A stretch of DNA of 51,227 bases from Natrialba swarupiae (GCF_008245225.1 NZ_VTAW01000025.1:1-51227), one strand, 5' to 3'. Positions 17,255-26,710 are shown, counted from the stretch's first letter. A program made the numbers and translations. Notes: a model not told the origin generated them from the letters alone.

Positions 17255-19182
17255 GCGACAATTCAAGGAATGGTGTGCAGTCATTCAGAAATCTCATAAA
17301 TAATCCACTATTATTGTCTATTGCTGTAGTTCTCATAGGGGTGATTGGACTCATTACTTATGCCATCATACCAAATCCATATACACTTATATACCCAATC
17401 GCACTTATTTGTGGGGGATTAGTATTTCTAACATATTTCATAACTGCAGGCGATAGTAACGTTTGGCATAAACGCGCAAATATTAATTTGGATTATAGAA
17501 TTGTAATTATTCTATATTTCTTCATCGTCTCTGTTTTACTTGCCACCTATTATGTTAACTCTCCCGGAAGATCACTTAGTGTTCATGCTGCAACACTTCT
17601 GCTTTATGTATTCACGATCATGGTAATATTGGCTACTAAATCGAAATTGTCCATAATATTTGTGATCATCTCTGGATTAGTGCATCGAGCAACAATTTAT
17701 TATTCTAGCTCACTATATATCGGAAATGATGTCTTCCTCCATAATCAGACTGCCAAGTTAATTTCATCTAGTGGACACCTTCAACCACATATCACTAACC
17801 GATATTTCACATCGCCTCTGTACCATATTTCTGTTGCGGCTGGTGACCAAGTCTTAGGGACCTCAATTAGGCACAGTTCTTTCTTACTTAATGTAGTACC
17901 ATATATTGTTGTATCTGCATTAGTAGTTTATTTAGTAACTCTGTTAATTATCAATCATCAGATTGCGCAAATAGCATCACTTCTATTTTTGAGTGCTGAC
18001 TTTGCGATTGAGCGTTCGATTCAACCTGCGAGTACAACGATGGGTGCAATATTCTTCACTACCACAATACTTTTCCTCATAATATATATAAGTGAGAAGG
18101 ATAATAGATACCTATTACTATTGATATTTTCATATTTTGCTACGTTGCTTTCTCATCAATTGTCTGCATTTATATTATTTGTATTTGTAATTTCGTACTG
18201 GGTCTCTACCTATTTCCATGAATATAGGTCTACTAAAGGATTGAAGATGGTATGCAGTATCTTATTCGTGACATCAATCCTCCATTTACTAATTAGTTCT
18301 GTTGAGAGTGGAATGAGCTTCTTTGACATTTTATTTTTACGATGGATAAGTCATTTCTCAAGAGCTACTTCAAGTGATGGGTTTACTGTTCCTGCTGATG
18401 CAGATGCATTTATATTAGGATCCTCTAGCTTAAATAACATTCATGTGATCGGATCTGGAATTCTACTTGCAGGTGCAATCTTTGGAGCGTTGCTTATACT
18501 TACGACTATCGATGACAATCGAGAAACATTCGCAGTTGGTGGAGCAACGGCAATAATGTTGGCATTAGCGATGTCCGGTCCCCTAGTCGGTCTAAGAATA
18601 TTAATACCGTGGCGCTGGTTTCCATTTATCTACGTACCACTTGCAATCTTGGCAGCCCCAGCATTTTTCTACCTAATTAAATCGACTATTGAATATGGAA
18701 AATTGGGAACTATGGTGAAGGTATGCCTTCTCATAGGACTGATAGGTCCGTACATAATGCTTATGGGTGGAAATTTTGCAGGAGCATATGATGACCCAGT
18801 GTTTGACTCAGCACCAGCTGCGGAGAGTTATGGAATTAGTGACAGAGAAGAATACATATTCTCACATATCGGTGAGTTTGGTGAAACACAGCATCCTATT
18901 TTAGCAGATGCTCGAGCTAGCCGAGTGTTACATCATTACTATGGTGTTGACGCAGAGACCGTCCGGATGACTCATTCAAACCCAAATAGCATTTCTGACC
19001 GAAATCAACACGATCTGTTCTTAAACAGGGAATATACGCAGTCAAAACAAGCCATTTATCAATTGAGAACGGACAAAGGTACAAATCGTGTACACGGGGT
19101 TATCCCCATTGGTGAGGTTAATGAAAACAGAAAGTCGTTGGTCTATTCGGATGGGCACAATGAGGTAGTCGGCATTAGATAG
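17251..19182 (+). CDS. Multi-pass membrane protein (glycan polymerase or glycosyltransferase-like)
   Basis: 643 residues with about 12 or more hydrophobic segments (for example LLLSIAVVLIGVIGLITYAI near residue 20). A loop in the first third reads HNQTAKLISSSGHLQPH and the soluble C-terminal tail is about 130 residues. The layout fits GT-C-type glycosyltransferases or polymerases that act on lipid-linked glycans outside the membrane. I cannot name the exact family. It starts in the stop codon of the DUF354 gene and is among the most AT-rich genes here. Confidence 0.75.
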   Translation: MSDNSRNGVQSFRNLINNPLLLSIAVVLIGVIGLITYAIIPNPYTLIYPIALICGGLVFLTYFITAGDSNVWHKRANINLDYRIVIILYFFIVSVLLATYYVNSPGRSLSVHAATLLLYVFTIMVILATKSKLSIIFVIISGLVHRATIYYSSSLYIGNDVFLHNQTAKLISSSGHLQPHITNRYFTSPLYHISVAAGDQVLGTSIRHSSFLLNVVPYIVVSALVVYLVTLLIINHQIAQIASLLFLSADFAIERSIQPASTTMGAIFFTTTILFLIIYISEKDNRYLLLLIFSYFATLLSHQLSAFILFVFVISYWVSTYFHEYRSTKGLKMVCSILFVTSILHLLISSVESGMSFFDILFLRWISHFSRATSSDGFTVPADADAFILGSSSLNNIHVIGSGILLAGAIFGALLILTTIDDNRETFAVGGATAIMLALAMSGPLVGLRILIPWRWFPFIYVPLAILAAPAFFYLIKSTIEYGKLGTMVKVCLLIGLIGPYIMLMGGNFAGAYDDPVFDSAPAAESYGISDREEYIFSHIGEFGETQHPILADARASRVLHHYYGVDAETVRMTHSNPNSISDRNQHDLFLNREYTQSKQAIYQLRTDKGTNRVHGVIPIGEVNENRKSLVYSDGHNEVVGIR

Positions 19183-19199
19183 TACATCTACTGATACCT

Positions 19200-20417
19200 A
19201 TGGATAATTCTAGATCCAAAACAAGCGATAGTAGCTGTGAATTAGAAAATAAAAATCTACTAGTTGTATCACACCAATACAACCAATTTGTCAAAAGCCA
19301 AGTCGATGAATTATCGAAATATTTTAACTCGATTACCGTTCTTGCAAGGTATAATCAAGTTGCAGATTTCATCGCACGATTTGGGGTTGATCGGATTAAA
19401 CCATATTCATCTTCCATGAAGATCAACTTGGATGGGAAACCTAGTAATGTAGAGGTGATCGGTGTACCCCTAACATATTTACCACTCTCTTTCGGACGGA
19501 TTAAACTAGGTGACCGACATGCGAAGAAATGTGATTCAATGATCCAAAATCACGATATCGATTTTGATATCGTCCATAGTCATCTTACGTGGACCGCAGG
19601 ATATGCAGGCCACCACATAAGTAAAAAGTATGATAGTCCGCATGTGATAACTGTCCATGAAAATAAAGACTGGTTTTTTGAAGAGGTTGAATCCAATAAT
19701 GAGAAAGTGCACAGTGCCTGGAGAAATGCTGATCACTTGATTCGTGTGAACCGTTCGGATTGTGAATTACTCGAGCAGTTTAACCAGAATGTGTCGTATA
19801 TTCCTAATGGCTTTGATGTTCGACGTTTTGAACGCCTACGAAAACAGGAAGCAAGGGATCATCTTGGATTAGAAAAAGACTCTGTATTATTATTCTCCCT
19901 TGGAATACTAACTGAAAGAAAAGGATTTCAAAACGTAATAGAGGTTCTTCCTAATCTGATAGAAAATAATAATGTGAAATATGTTATTGGTGGTCAGGGA
20001 CCATTTGAATCACAGCTGAAGAAGCAAGTGGAATTAGTCAATATGGATGATTATATCCAATTCACTGGTTATCTACCAAACTCAGAATTGAAGTACTGGA
20101 TGAGTGCTTCTGATCTGTTCGTCCATCCAAGTTATAGTGAGAGTTTTGGGTTAGTCCAATTAGAAGCATTGGCATGTGGAACTCCTGTTGTTGCTGCTAA
20201 AAATGGGGGGAGTGAAGAGGTAATTTCATCTGAAAAATACGGTTTGTTGTTTGACGACCCTGATGATCATAGCGCTTTACTTGCAACAATTAATGAAGCT
20301 CTCGAAAAGCAATGGGTAGAAGAAGAATTGGTAGATTATGCAGAACAGTTTACAATCCCCAAAGTGTGTGAAGAAATTGCGACTCTATTCCAAACTCTCC
20401 TCGATGAGTCTAATTAA
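19200..20417 (+). CDS. Family 4 glycosyltransferase
   Basis: 405 residues, GT-B fold. The N-terminal acceptor domain includes DIVHSHLTWTAGY, and the nucleotide-sugar domain begins at LLFSLGILTERKG. The donor-binding EX7E motif is E314/E322 in ESFGLVQLEALACGTPVVA, followed by NGGSEEVI. This is a retaining transferase adding one sugar to the growing glycan in the cytoplasm. It lies 17 bases after the membrane protein and 5 bases before the next gene, in the same operon and with the same AT-rich composition. Confidence 0.88.
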   Translation: MDNSRSKTSDSSCELENKNLLVVSHQYNQFVKSQVDELSKYFNSITVLARYNQVADFIARFGVDRIKPYSSSMKINLDGKPSNVEVIGVPLTYLPLSFGRIKLGDRHAKKCDSMIQNHDIDFDIVHSHLTWTAGYAGHHISKKYDSPHVITVHENKDWFFEEVESNNEKVHSAWRNADHLIRVNRSDCELLEQFNQNVSYIPNGFDVRRFERLRKQEARDHLGLEKDSVLLFSLGILTERKGFQNVIEVLPNLIENNNVKYVIGGQGPFESQLKKQVELVNMDDYIQFTGYLPNSELKYWMSASDLFVHPSYSESFGLVQLEALACGTPVVAAKNGGSEEVISSEKYGLLFDDPDDHSALLATINEALEKQWVEEELVDYAEQFTIPKVCEEIATLFQTLLDESN

Positions 20418-20422
20418 TTGAC

Positions 20423-21172
20423 ATGTGGTCATTCAATCCAGAACGGGCGAAGATCACAATACTATCCTATGTTGTCGCTATATTGGCCATTCTCTCGAGA
20501 CCACTTCTTTATCCATTTCGAAAGCTAAAAAGTGTAATTTTCCCTAGTGTTGCACCACCCCGGAAAATTATTTACGTTGATCCCAGTGATATTGTGTTTC
20601 AATGTGGTGAGTTCAATAATAACCCATTTAGATATGATGGTCGGTTCAGCTTAGCGTATTATGCTGGATCGGAAGTGAGAGGGGGGGACTGGGACAAAGA
20701 TAGAACCAAGATCTCTGAATTACCAAAATACCGTTCGATAAAGCAGCGATACAAAGAAGGCCGTGATTGGTGTGAAACCGATGTATATCAACACCTCCTA
20801 TCGAAAATAGAGGAGAGAGGAAAATATGATGGCTGTGAAAATAAAGAAGATATTATCCGTCGCTATGAACAAATCGATCAATTATACGAAAGTATTCGCA
20901 CTGAAGGATTCAAAGAGGTTGGAAAATTAGATCACGTAACAGTGAATATTGCTCGCGACGGCGAAATCGTGTTTAACGGGAGCGGTCATCATCGACTCTC
21001 CATTGCTAAGATCTTAGGAATCGATGAAATCCCCGTACGCGTCTTAGTAAGACATAGGAAGTGGCAAAGAGTCCGAAACCAAATAACAAGCGCTTCCACA
21101 TGTACTGAGCTGTCTGAGACGATCGTTGATAATCGGTCTCATCCTGATCTGGAAGACCTCGTGGAAAAGTAA
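20423..21172 (+). CDS. ParB/Srx-fold-like protein with N-terminal membrane segment
   Basis: 249 residues. An N-terminal hydrophobic stretch (ILSYVVAILAILSRPLLYPF) is likely to tether it to the membrane. The C-terminal half carries a ParB/sulfiredoxin-like core, VFNGSGHHRLSIAKILGIDEI, where G-x-x-HR matches the nucleotide-phosphate contact of that fold. The same fold occurs in small-molecule kinases such as archaeal free-serine kinase (SerK). In a glycan operon, a phosphotransferase role on a sugar or polar head group seems more likely than chromosome partitioning. That is inference; the substrate is unknown. It ends convergent with the asparagine-synthetase-like gene. Confidence 0.65.
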   Translation: MWSFNPERAKITILSYVVAILAILSRPLLYPFRKLKSVIFPSVAPPRKIIYVDPSDIVFQCGEFNNNPFRYDGRFSLAYYAGSEVRGGDWDKDRTKISELPKYRSIKQRYKEGRDWCETDVYQHLLSKIEERGKYDGCENKEDIIRRYEQIDQLYESIRTEGFKEVGKLDHVTVNIARDGEIVFNGSGHHRLSIAKILGIDEIPVRVLVRHRKWQRVRNQITSASTCTELSETIVDNRSHPDLEDLVEK

Positions 21173-21214
21173 CTTTTGTCGCCAACTTTCTATGAAGTGG
21201 CATTGATTCAATGA

Positions 21215-23023
21215 CTAAAATTGTGTATTTGAGTAATCGTTCAAAGTTATTTTTTCGTTGGTACTATGCTCAATGACTTGTAGAACGGTGAGTAAGTTCC
21301 CCAATTCTTCGCGCGAATACTCACTACTGTTTGAAATTATTAGCTTAATTTGATCTTTAGAAAGGGTATCTGCAGAATTTCCATCATCAATACAGTCATT
21401 TAATACACGAATATACGCTGAATCACTGCTAGCTCTGCCTTTATCTAGCCCCAGGATGGATTTTCCAACGGGATTTATGACTTTTCTTAACGAGTTGTAT
21501 TCTGACAGCCATGAGTACGATTTACGAATAGCGTTGTGTCGAAACGATCCAGGGGGTGCTCCGAACATCGCGTTATTCACCGATAATAGCTTTGGATCAA
21601 GTTGCTTGATGAACGTATCATAGAATCCATTAGCTTCTTTTTGCGTGTTGGGAACCAACATCGCCTCTTCAAACACAGTAAATGAGTAAAACGGGCTGGC
21701 CGTCCAGAAGAAGCATCGATCCCGATCTTCACCTTGAAAAAACCTATTCATTCCCCGTTCCCTAATCACAAATCGGACATATTTATCACTGTATGATGAT
21801 TCAGGATAAGATTGGAGTCGGTCATGAATGGATTGATAAATTTTGCTTGGTGAAATTTCTACCATCTTCGCTACTTTTTCAACAGTATAATATGAATTAT
21901 TATCAATTATATAATCGATGAGGTTTTTCTCCGAGACAATTCTTCTGTTAGGTGATAAATCGGGCATGACTTTGTCCCCTCCATTTCCAGTATACAACAC
22001 CATCGAGTCACCAAATATGTCTAATAGTTCTGCATTGTAATATAACAAATATGCAGACGTGAGATGGTTCATTCCACCTTTCAGAAAGAGTAGGTCCTGC
22101 AAAGCGTCTCCAGAGGGCTCTTCAATATAGAACCGATGCCAATCAATATCGAATGCACGAGCTAGTTTTAGAGCGCCCATAATATCTGGCTCATCAACTC
22201 GATTGTGGTCAAACGTCGCTGACGAAACATTGTTGGTGTCCGCGATACCAGCTAAGACAGATCTTGAATCTAGGCCACCACTGAGTGAAACTACGTCTAT
22301 TCCAGCATGTTTCGTTCGGTTTTCACACACTGATGAAAATATATTTGCAAGATCTGTTGCGTTTTCTTTAACAGTTTTACCCTTTCTTCTCTGATTACTC
22401 ACATCAAATGTGTGTGTGCTATAAGATTTGACGTCTCCATTACTCACGACGATTAGTTCTCCTGGAGACATTCGTTCGATATTCGAATAAAATGTTCGTG
22501 TACCGAGAGGATATCCAAATAATAAGTACTGTGCGACAGCCAATTCGTCAATTTCTAAACTGTTGAGTAGATTAGGGAAGAGGAACTCATTCCTTGCTGC
22601 AATTGTGTAATGGTTGTCTGTTGAATAATAGAAGGGGAGTCGACCGAGGAGATCGTTTACTATCAGTACTCTTTCGAGAGGTTTGTCAAAGATACAAATA
22701 AGAAAATCTCCATCTATTCCGTGCAACCGATCACCAATATAATTTGCTAATTCCCTATCGCTTTTGTTTCTGATTATTGATCTCAGGTCGGCCGTGAGTT
22801 GTTTTGCATCTTCTGAGTAGATTTTTCCTTCTATTACGATTGGTATTTCATCGTTGTCGTAGAGTTGCACTGGATAATTTGGATATGTCGATGACAATAG
22901 GAAAAAATCATCATCCTCATACAAACTTTTAGACGTCACCCTCTCTCGAGATAGAGACTCAATAGTTTTTAGCAGATTGTCTGTTTTATCAGTGGGGGAA
23001 CAAAATGTCAATCCAGGAGCCAT
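21215..23023 (-). CDS. Asparagine-synthetase-like amidotransferase lacking Cys2
   Basis: 602 residues with the two-domain layout of AsnB: an N-terminal Ntn-like domain and a C-terminal synthetase domain with PP-loop SLSGGLDSRS (SGGLDS at 248-253). The glutaminase nucleophile normally at position 2 is missing (the protein starts MAPG). Glutamine hydrolysis is therefore probably lost, and another amine source or a noncanonical adenylation reaction is likely. In glycan loci such proteins are candidates for amidating uronic acids. It is transcribed opposite to the upstream operon from its own TATA box. Confidence 0.78.
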   Translation of the reverse strand: MAPGLTFCSPTDKTDNLLKTIESLSRERVTSKSLYEDDDFFLLSSTYPNYPVQLYDNDEIPIVIEGKIYSEDAKQLTADLRSIIRNKSDRELANYIGDRLHGIDGDFLICIFDKPLERVLIVNDLLGRLPFYYSTDNHYTIAARNEFLFPNLLNSLEIDELAVAQYLLFGYPLGTRTFYSNIERMSPGELIVVSNGDVKSYSTHTFDVSNQRRKGKTVKENATDLANIFSSVCENRTKHAGIDVVSLSGGLDSRSVLAGIADTNNVSSATFDHNRVDEPDIMGALKLARAFDIDWHRFYIEEPSGDALQDLLFLKGGMNHLTSAYLLYYNAELLDIFGDSMVLYTGNGGDKVMPDLSPNRRIVSEKNLIDYIIDNNSYYTVEKVAKMVEISPSKIYQSIHDRLQSYPESSYSDKYVRFVIRERGMNRFFQGEDRDRCFFWTASPFYSFTVFEEAMLVPNTQKEANGFYDTFIKQLDPKLLSVNNAMFGAPPGSFRHNAIRKSYSWLSEYNSLRKVINPVGKSILGLDKGRASSDSAYIRVLNDCIDDGNSADTLSKDQIKLIISNSSEYSREELGNLLTVLQVIEHSTNEKITLNDYSNTQF

Positions 23024-23046
23024 ATAATGTGGTGTAATGGAGTTCT

Positions 23047-23060
23047 CTTAAGTATTTATA
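23047..23060 (-). promoter_or_regulatory. TATA box for the asparagine-synthetase-like gene
   Basis: TATAAATACTTAAG on the minus strand, centred about 30 bases upstream of the ATG at 23023, implies a leaderless transcript. This supports an N-terminus without Cys2, since no upstream in-frame start fits the promoter. Confidence 0.6.
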
Positions 23061-23181
23061 TCGAGTGTCTTTCTATCGATCCAGTTCAGGTCCAATGGCC
23101 GAATGCGACGGTGACCAATCACTTCAAAATATTAATCTTTGTTCTCACATTCCAATTGGAGTAATGTCAATTTTAGCCACT

Positions 23182-24645
23182 TCATGTAAGCTTTGAATAA
23201 ACCTTTTTGGTGTTTAAAAGGCCCGTGCTTGTTACAAGAATGAACCAAGTGACTACGCCAACACCAACCATGACAAATAACGATATAAAACCATCCAGAA
23301 AGCCATTTGTTGAATAAACAACTATTGACATTATCAGAGTTATTGTGAGAATCACACTAACTTGGCGCACTAGATGAATAATCTGAATTTTAATCTCTGT
23401 ATGCATAATATAAACATTCACGATTGTGTACATCGCATCAGTGATCACCGTTGCGACTGCAGCACCGATAACGCCGATCCGCGGTATGAGGATAATATTG
23501 AAAATTAGATTTAATACCGCGGCCACGCTTTTTGCGATTGCTCGTTCTCGAGCGCGTCCAAGAAAATCGAGTCCATTGTCAGTTAGAACTTTAACAGATT
23601 GTAGCACAGCGTAAATACCCAATATTTGCAGAACGGGAACTGCCCCAGCATACTCTTCACCGAAGACAATATAGATTAGCGGTTCAGACACTAAAATAAG
23701 ACCGGCAGCTGCTGGAATGTACAACATGAGACCATGGGTAAGGGCCTCTTCATAGATTCTAGCCGCAATATCGGTATTTCCTTTGACCTTTTCTGATTCA
23801 TACGTGGGCGAAAGTGTAAACCCAAGTGCTTCGATAGGTGTAACAATAAACTCAATGATTTGTCTACTGAGTGTATAATACGCTACACCAATTGGTCCAA
23901 TAAAGACGCCCACTAAAATAGTATCAACTCGTTTATCAATAATTCGTGCAGTACTCGTAGCAGTTAGTGGAACGGTGTATTCTGCGATACGACGGCGAAG
24001 GCCGACCTCTATCCCGGACGGTGAAAATCCACGATAAAATCGGAAATATAAAAAACCTAACCCAAGAGCAGCTGCCGCTGTATGAGCAACAATATAACCA
24101 ACAAGGGCGCCCACTGCACCATAGCCGAGAATAACGAATCCAATAGCGAGTACGGCACGTAAACCTCGATCAATCGCTTGTAGTGCCCCAGCAGGCTTGA
24201 TGGCCTCGAAGCCTTGGAAAATTAACCGCACGTACGTTGCTAATGTGGCGAAAGCAACGAAAAAAACACCCAGCACTAATAATGGTGCAAGATCTGGCTC
24301 ACCGATCAAGTCCGCTAAAAAATTATGGCCAATAAGCAGTAAAATGCAGACAATTAAAATTGAACCAATATTCAAAATGAATGAGAACTTAATAATATGT
24401 GGTATCTGATCAGGATCGCTTTCTTTATATTTCGAAATATAGCGCGCTGCGGATTTTGCGATCCCTAGTTTACTGATTAGTTGAATAGTCCCAAGAACTG
24501 AGATAGCGAGAAATAACAGTCCATAACCGTCGGGGTCAAGGAGTCGAGCAAGAACTATGATCAGGATTGCTCCAGAAATAACTGAAACGGCTCGACCCAT
24601 GAACTCGGCTTTAAATCGATCCCCAAGTTCAGATGCGAGACTCAC
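23182..24645 (-). CDS. Oligosaccharide flippase (Wzx/AglR-type, MOP superfamily)
   Basis: 487 residues, about 12-14 hydrophobic helices. It has typical flippase features: an N-terminal FKAEFMGRAVSVISGAILII helix, GLLFLAISVLGTIQLISKLG, and the central LVGVFIGPIGVAYYTLSRQI. It would move the lipid-linked glycan across the membrane. It starts with GTG at 24645; an in-frame stop just upstream excludes a longer protein. It is divergent from the nucleotidyltransferase at 24852, with an AT-rich region between holding several TATATA runs. Confidence 0.85.
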   Translation of the reverse strand: MSLASELGDRFKAEFMGRAVSVISGAILIIVLARLLDPDGYGLLFLAISVLGTIQLISKLGIAKSAARYISKYKESDPDQIPHIIKFSFILNIGSILIVCILLLIGHNFLADLIGEPDLAPLLVLGVFFVAFATLATYVRLIFQGFEAIKPAGALQAIDRGLRAVLAIGFVILGYGAVGALVGYIVAHTAAAALGLGFLYFRFYRGFSPSGIEVGLRRRIAEYTVPLTATSTARIIDKRVDTILVGVFIGPIGVAYYTLSRQIIEFIVTPIEALGFTLSPTYESEKVKGNTDIAARIYEEALTHGLMLYIPAAAGLILVSEPLIYIVFGEEYAGAVPVLQILGIYAVLQSVKVLTDNGLDFLGRARERAIAKSVAAVLNLIFNIILIPRIGVIGAAVATVITDAMYTIVNVYIMHTEIKIQIIHLVRQVSVILTITLIMSIVVYSTNGFLDGFISLFVMVGVGVVTWFILVTSTGLLNTKKVYSKLT

Positions 24646-24819
24646 TATCGGTTGCTATTCATTGGAATACTACTATCTATCGATGTTCTACGGAAAATAT
24701 ATCGTCGAAAACCCGTTATATATTTTTAATATATATCCATGATTTGACTGATAGTTAACCCTATATTCTTGATTAGTTCGGTTGATGCTTCTAATAATGG
24801 ATGTTCTGCTCGGTAGGAA

Positions 24820-24828
24820 CATTTATGT
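24820..24828 (+). promoter_or_regulatory. TATA-like box for the nucleotidyltransferase
   Basis: CATTTATGT centred about 27 bases ahead of the ATG at 24852, as expected for leaderless transcription. Confidence 0.45.
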
Positions 24829-24851
24829 CGGGTTGGTAAAAGGCCAGCAAT

Positions 24852-25826
24852 ATGGATGCAGTTGTCTTGGCTGGCGGATACGCAACGAGGATGTGGCCAA
24901 TCACCAAACGTCGGCCAAAAATGTTCCTTCCTATTGATGACACCACTGTTGTTGATCGAATCTTTGAGGAGCTCGAGGCGGATGATCGAGTTGAGAATGT
25001 TTACGTTTCTACGAACGCACGTTTTGCGGACGAGTTTCAGTCTCATTTAGAGAAGCAATGTTACGAAAAGCCAACACTATCAATTGAACAAACAAGCAGT
25101 GAACGCGAAAAACTTGGCGTAATAGGTGCAATTGAACAGCTTATTGAACGGGAGTCGCTTAGTGAAGACACAGTCATTATCGCTGGTGATAACTATATTA
25201 GCTTCGATATAAGTGAGTTCATTGACCATTTTCAACATTGTGGGACTCCAACGATTGCAGCATACAATGTTGGCTCAACTGAGAAAGCATCGCAATACGG
25301 GGTAGTGAAAGTAGAAAGTGGCCAGGTAGTGGATTTTCAGGAAAAACCTGCTGATCCACGTAGTTCGCTTATTTCAATTGCCTGCTATGCGTTTCCGGCG
25401 GATACCCTCAAACGTGTCCATTCATATCTAATCCATGGTAATAATCCAGACGAACCAGGCTGGTTCATTCAATGGTTACAAAGTAGACAAACTGTTCACG
25501 CCTTCTCATTTGACGGGGCCTGGTTCGATATTGGAACACCTGGGTCGTATCTCGATGCAATTGGTCATCAACTCAATGGAGATGTTTCTATTGACCCGAC
25601 TGCAACAGTGAAAAACAGCGATCTGGGCTCAAATGTCCATGTAATGCAAAACGCCAAGGTTATTGATGCAACACTGGACAGAGCTGTTGTTTTCCCCGAT
25701 TCGAGTGTTTTGAATGCCTCTGTTCGAAATTGCGTCCTTGACGAATCATGCGTAATTGAGGGTGTAGATCTTGATGGAAGTGTGATCGGATCATACTCAC
25801 AACTACGTAACGAAATACCAAACTAA
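24852..25826 (+). CDS. Sugar-1-phosphate nucleotidyltransferase
   Basis: 324 residues. The N-terminal signature VVLAGGYATRMWPITKRRPK (residues 4-23) binds the nucleotide triphosphate; AGDNYISFD gives the metal-binding Asp, and FQEKP and WFDIGTPGSY complete the active site. A short left-handed beta helix (repeats such as SIDPTATVKNSDLGSNVHV) forms the C-terminus, as in dTDP-glucose/UDP-glucose pyrophosphorylases (RmlA/AglF type). It makes the activated sugar for the locus. It is the last gene of the AT-rich island and divergent from the flippase. Confidence 0.86.
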   Translation: MDAVVLAGGYATRMWPITKRRPKMFLPIDDTTVVDRIFEELEADDRVENVYVSTNARFADEFQSHLEKQCYEKPTLSIEQTSSEREKLGVIGAIEQLIERESLSEDTVIIAGDNYISFDISEFIDHFQHCGTPTIAAYNVGSTEKASQYGVVKVESGQVVDFQEKPADPRSSLISIACYAFPADTLKRVHSYLIHGNNPDEPGWFIQWLQSRQTVHAFSFDGAWFDIGTPGSYLDAIGHQLNGDVSIDPTATVKNSDLGSNVHVMQNAKVIDATLDRAVVFPDSSVLNASVRNCVLDESCVIEGVDLDGSVIGSYSQLRNEIPN

Positions 25827-25939
25827 CTTCACTACCCACGAGTGCCACTTCACTAAGTTACTGAATCGAGAGGTACGACGTATTTCTGTCCTCGCGCATA
25901 TGCGTCGGCGCAAGTCTTTGCTTCGCCGTCAACCCATGA

Positions 25940-26128
25940 AGGGTCGAAAGATTCACGCATTCTCTCCCCTTCGCGTTCATTACCGGTCTCGTTGCGTACT
26001 TCAGCGTTGGAACTCTCGGTCAGATACTCCAACCGATCGGGTTTCTTGGCGGGGAAATGGGAGTGATCGTTGCACTCGCAGCAGCTGGTGGTGTGATCGT
26101 TCACCTCGTCGTAGACCAAGAACTGTGA
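25940..26128 (+). pseudogene. C-terminal fragment of a membrane protein
   Basis: An open frame without a start encodes two hydrophobic segments (FAFITGLVAYFSVGTLGQIL and MGVIVALAAAGGVIVHLVV) ending DQEL before a TGA at 26126-26128. It looks like the 3' end of a lost membrane-protein gene. A minus-strand frame over the same DNA (25853-26119) is also open, so the assignment is weak. Confidence 0.35.
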
Positions 26129-26215
26129 GAAAGAACTGTTCGAGACTGAATGATAGCTTGTCAGTTATCTACCACGGGTGAGAAAGGGGCGACGCGATCG
26201 AGGTGCGAGACGTAG

Positions 26216-26273
26216 CCCTCGTGAACGAAGTGAGCGAGGGATCAGTGAGACGTGACTGAAGGGAACGTCTCAC
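26216..26273. repeat. Pair of strong hairpins in a non-coding stretch
   Basis: CCCTCG/CGAGGG (26216-26221 with 26235-26240) is followed at once by a 9-bp stem GTGAGACGT/ACGTCTCAC (26245-26253 with 26265-26273). They lie in a gene-free stretch of about 220 bases between the membrane-protein fragment and the PhiH1-like regulator. They may be the remains of a small mobile element or structured RNA. Confidence 0.35.
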
Positions 26274-26351
26274 GGAGTAAGCACCAAAACAGAGTGGGGA
26301 GCGCAACGAGTCGCAGCCCTCCGAGTGTGTCGGGGCTTTCTGAATGGTATA

Positions 26352-26615
26352 CTATTCAGAAGGCGCTTCAAGCTCTTGTCCATCGATTTTTCCTTCGAGA
26401 AAGGCATTACCCTGATCAGAAAGCTCGTAGAGGCCGGTGTCTACGGACCCGAGAAGGCCAGCACCAACCAACGCACCGCATCGTTTGCTCACGTATTGCC
26501 GGTCGTAGTCGATGTTCACTGCGAGGACATGTGGCGAGACGATAATCGGGTGCTCGTCGAAAAAGAGCAGGATCTCGTAGTCGACAGGAGCCATCCAGGA
26601 GACCCGCTCAACCAT
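26352..26615 (-). CDS. PhiH1-repressor-like winged-helix regulator
   Basis: 87 residues. A haloarchaeal winged-helix protein of the phage PhiH1 repressor type: ERVSWMAPVDYEILLFFDEH, then SPHVLAVNIDYDRQYVSKRC (recognition helix region), then LVGAGLLGSVDTGLYELSDQ (wing). It binds DNA as a transcriptional repressor. It is divergent from the 26849-28262 operon across a region holding two palindromes that are candidate operators. An internal Met at 26594 is possible, but the conserved block begins before it. Confidence 0.8.
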   Translation of the reverse strand: MVERVSWMAPVDYEILLFFDEHPIIVSPHVLAVNIDYDRQYVSKRCGALVGAGLLGSVDTGLYELSDQGNAFLEGKIDGQELEAPSE

Positions 26616-26670
26616 CTGTTCCCGATAGCCCGTTAGCGGAACAGAAAAATCAGTACCATCCGCGCAATAG

Positions 26671-26710
26671 AAAGCTATGTAGCTTTGATTCTGTGTACTA
26701 CGTACGTAGT
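26671..26710. promoter_or_regulatory. Two palindromes between divergent genes, candidate operators
   Basis: AAAGCTATGTAGCTTT at 26671-26686 (7-bp arms, 2-base centre) and the perfect 14-base palindrome ACTACGTACGTAGT at 26697-26710. They lie between the winged-helix gene and the operon that starts near 26849, just upstream of a TATA-like GATTTATGT at 26715. They are likely binding sites of the winged-helix protein or a related regulator. The core ACTACGTAGT recurs at 31674-31683 upstream of the third toxin-antitoxin pair. Confidence 0.55.

Noticed and set aside
20423..21172. Plasmid-partition ParB
   Set aside because: It has an N-terminal membrane segment, no ParA neighbour and no helix-turn-helix domain, and it lies within a glycan operon.
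26216..26273. The hairpin pair as a tRNA or other known RNA gene
   Set aside because: No cloverleaf, CCA end or known RNA signature could be traced. No tRNA or rRNA was found elsewhere in the window either.
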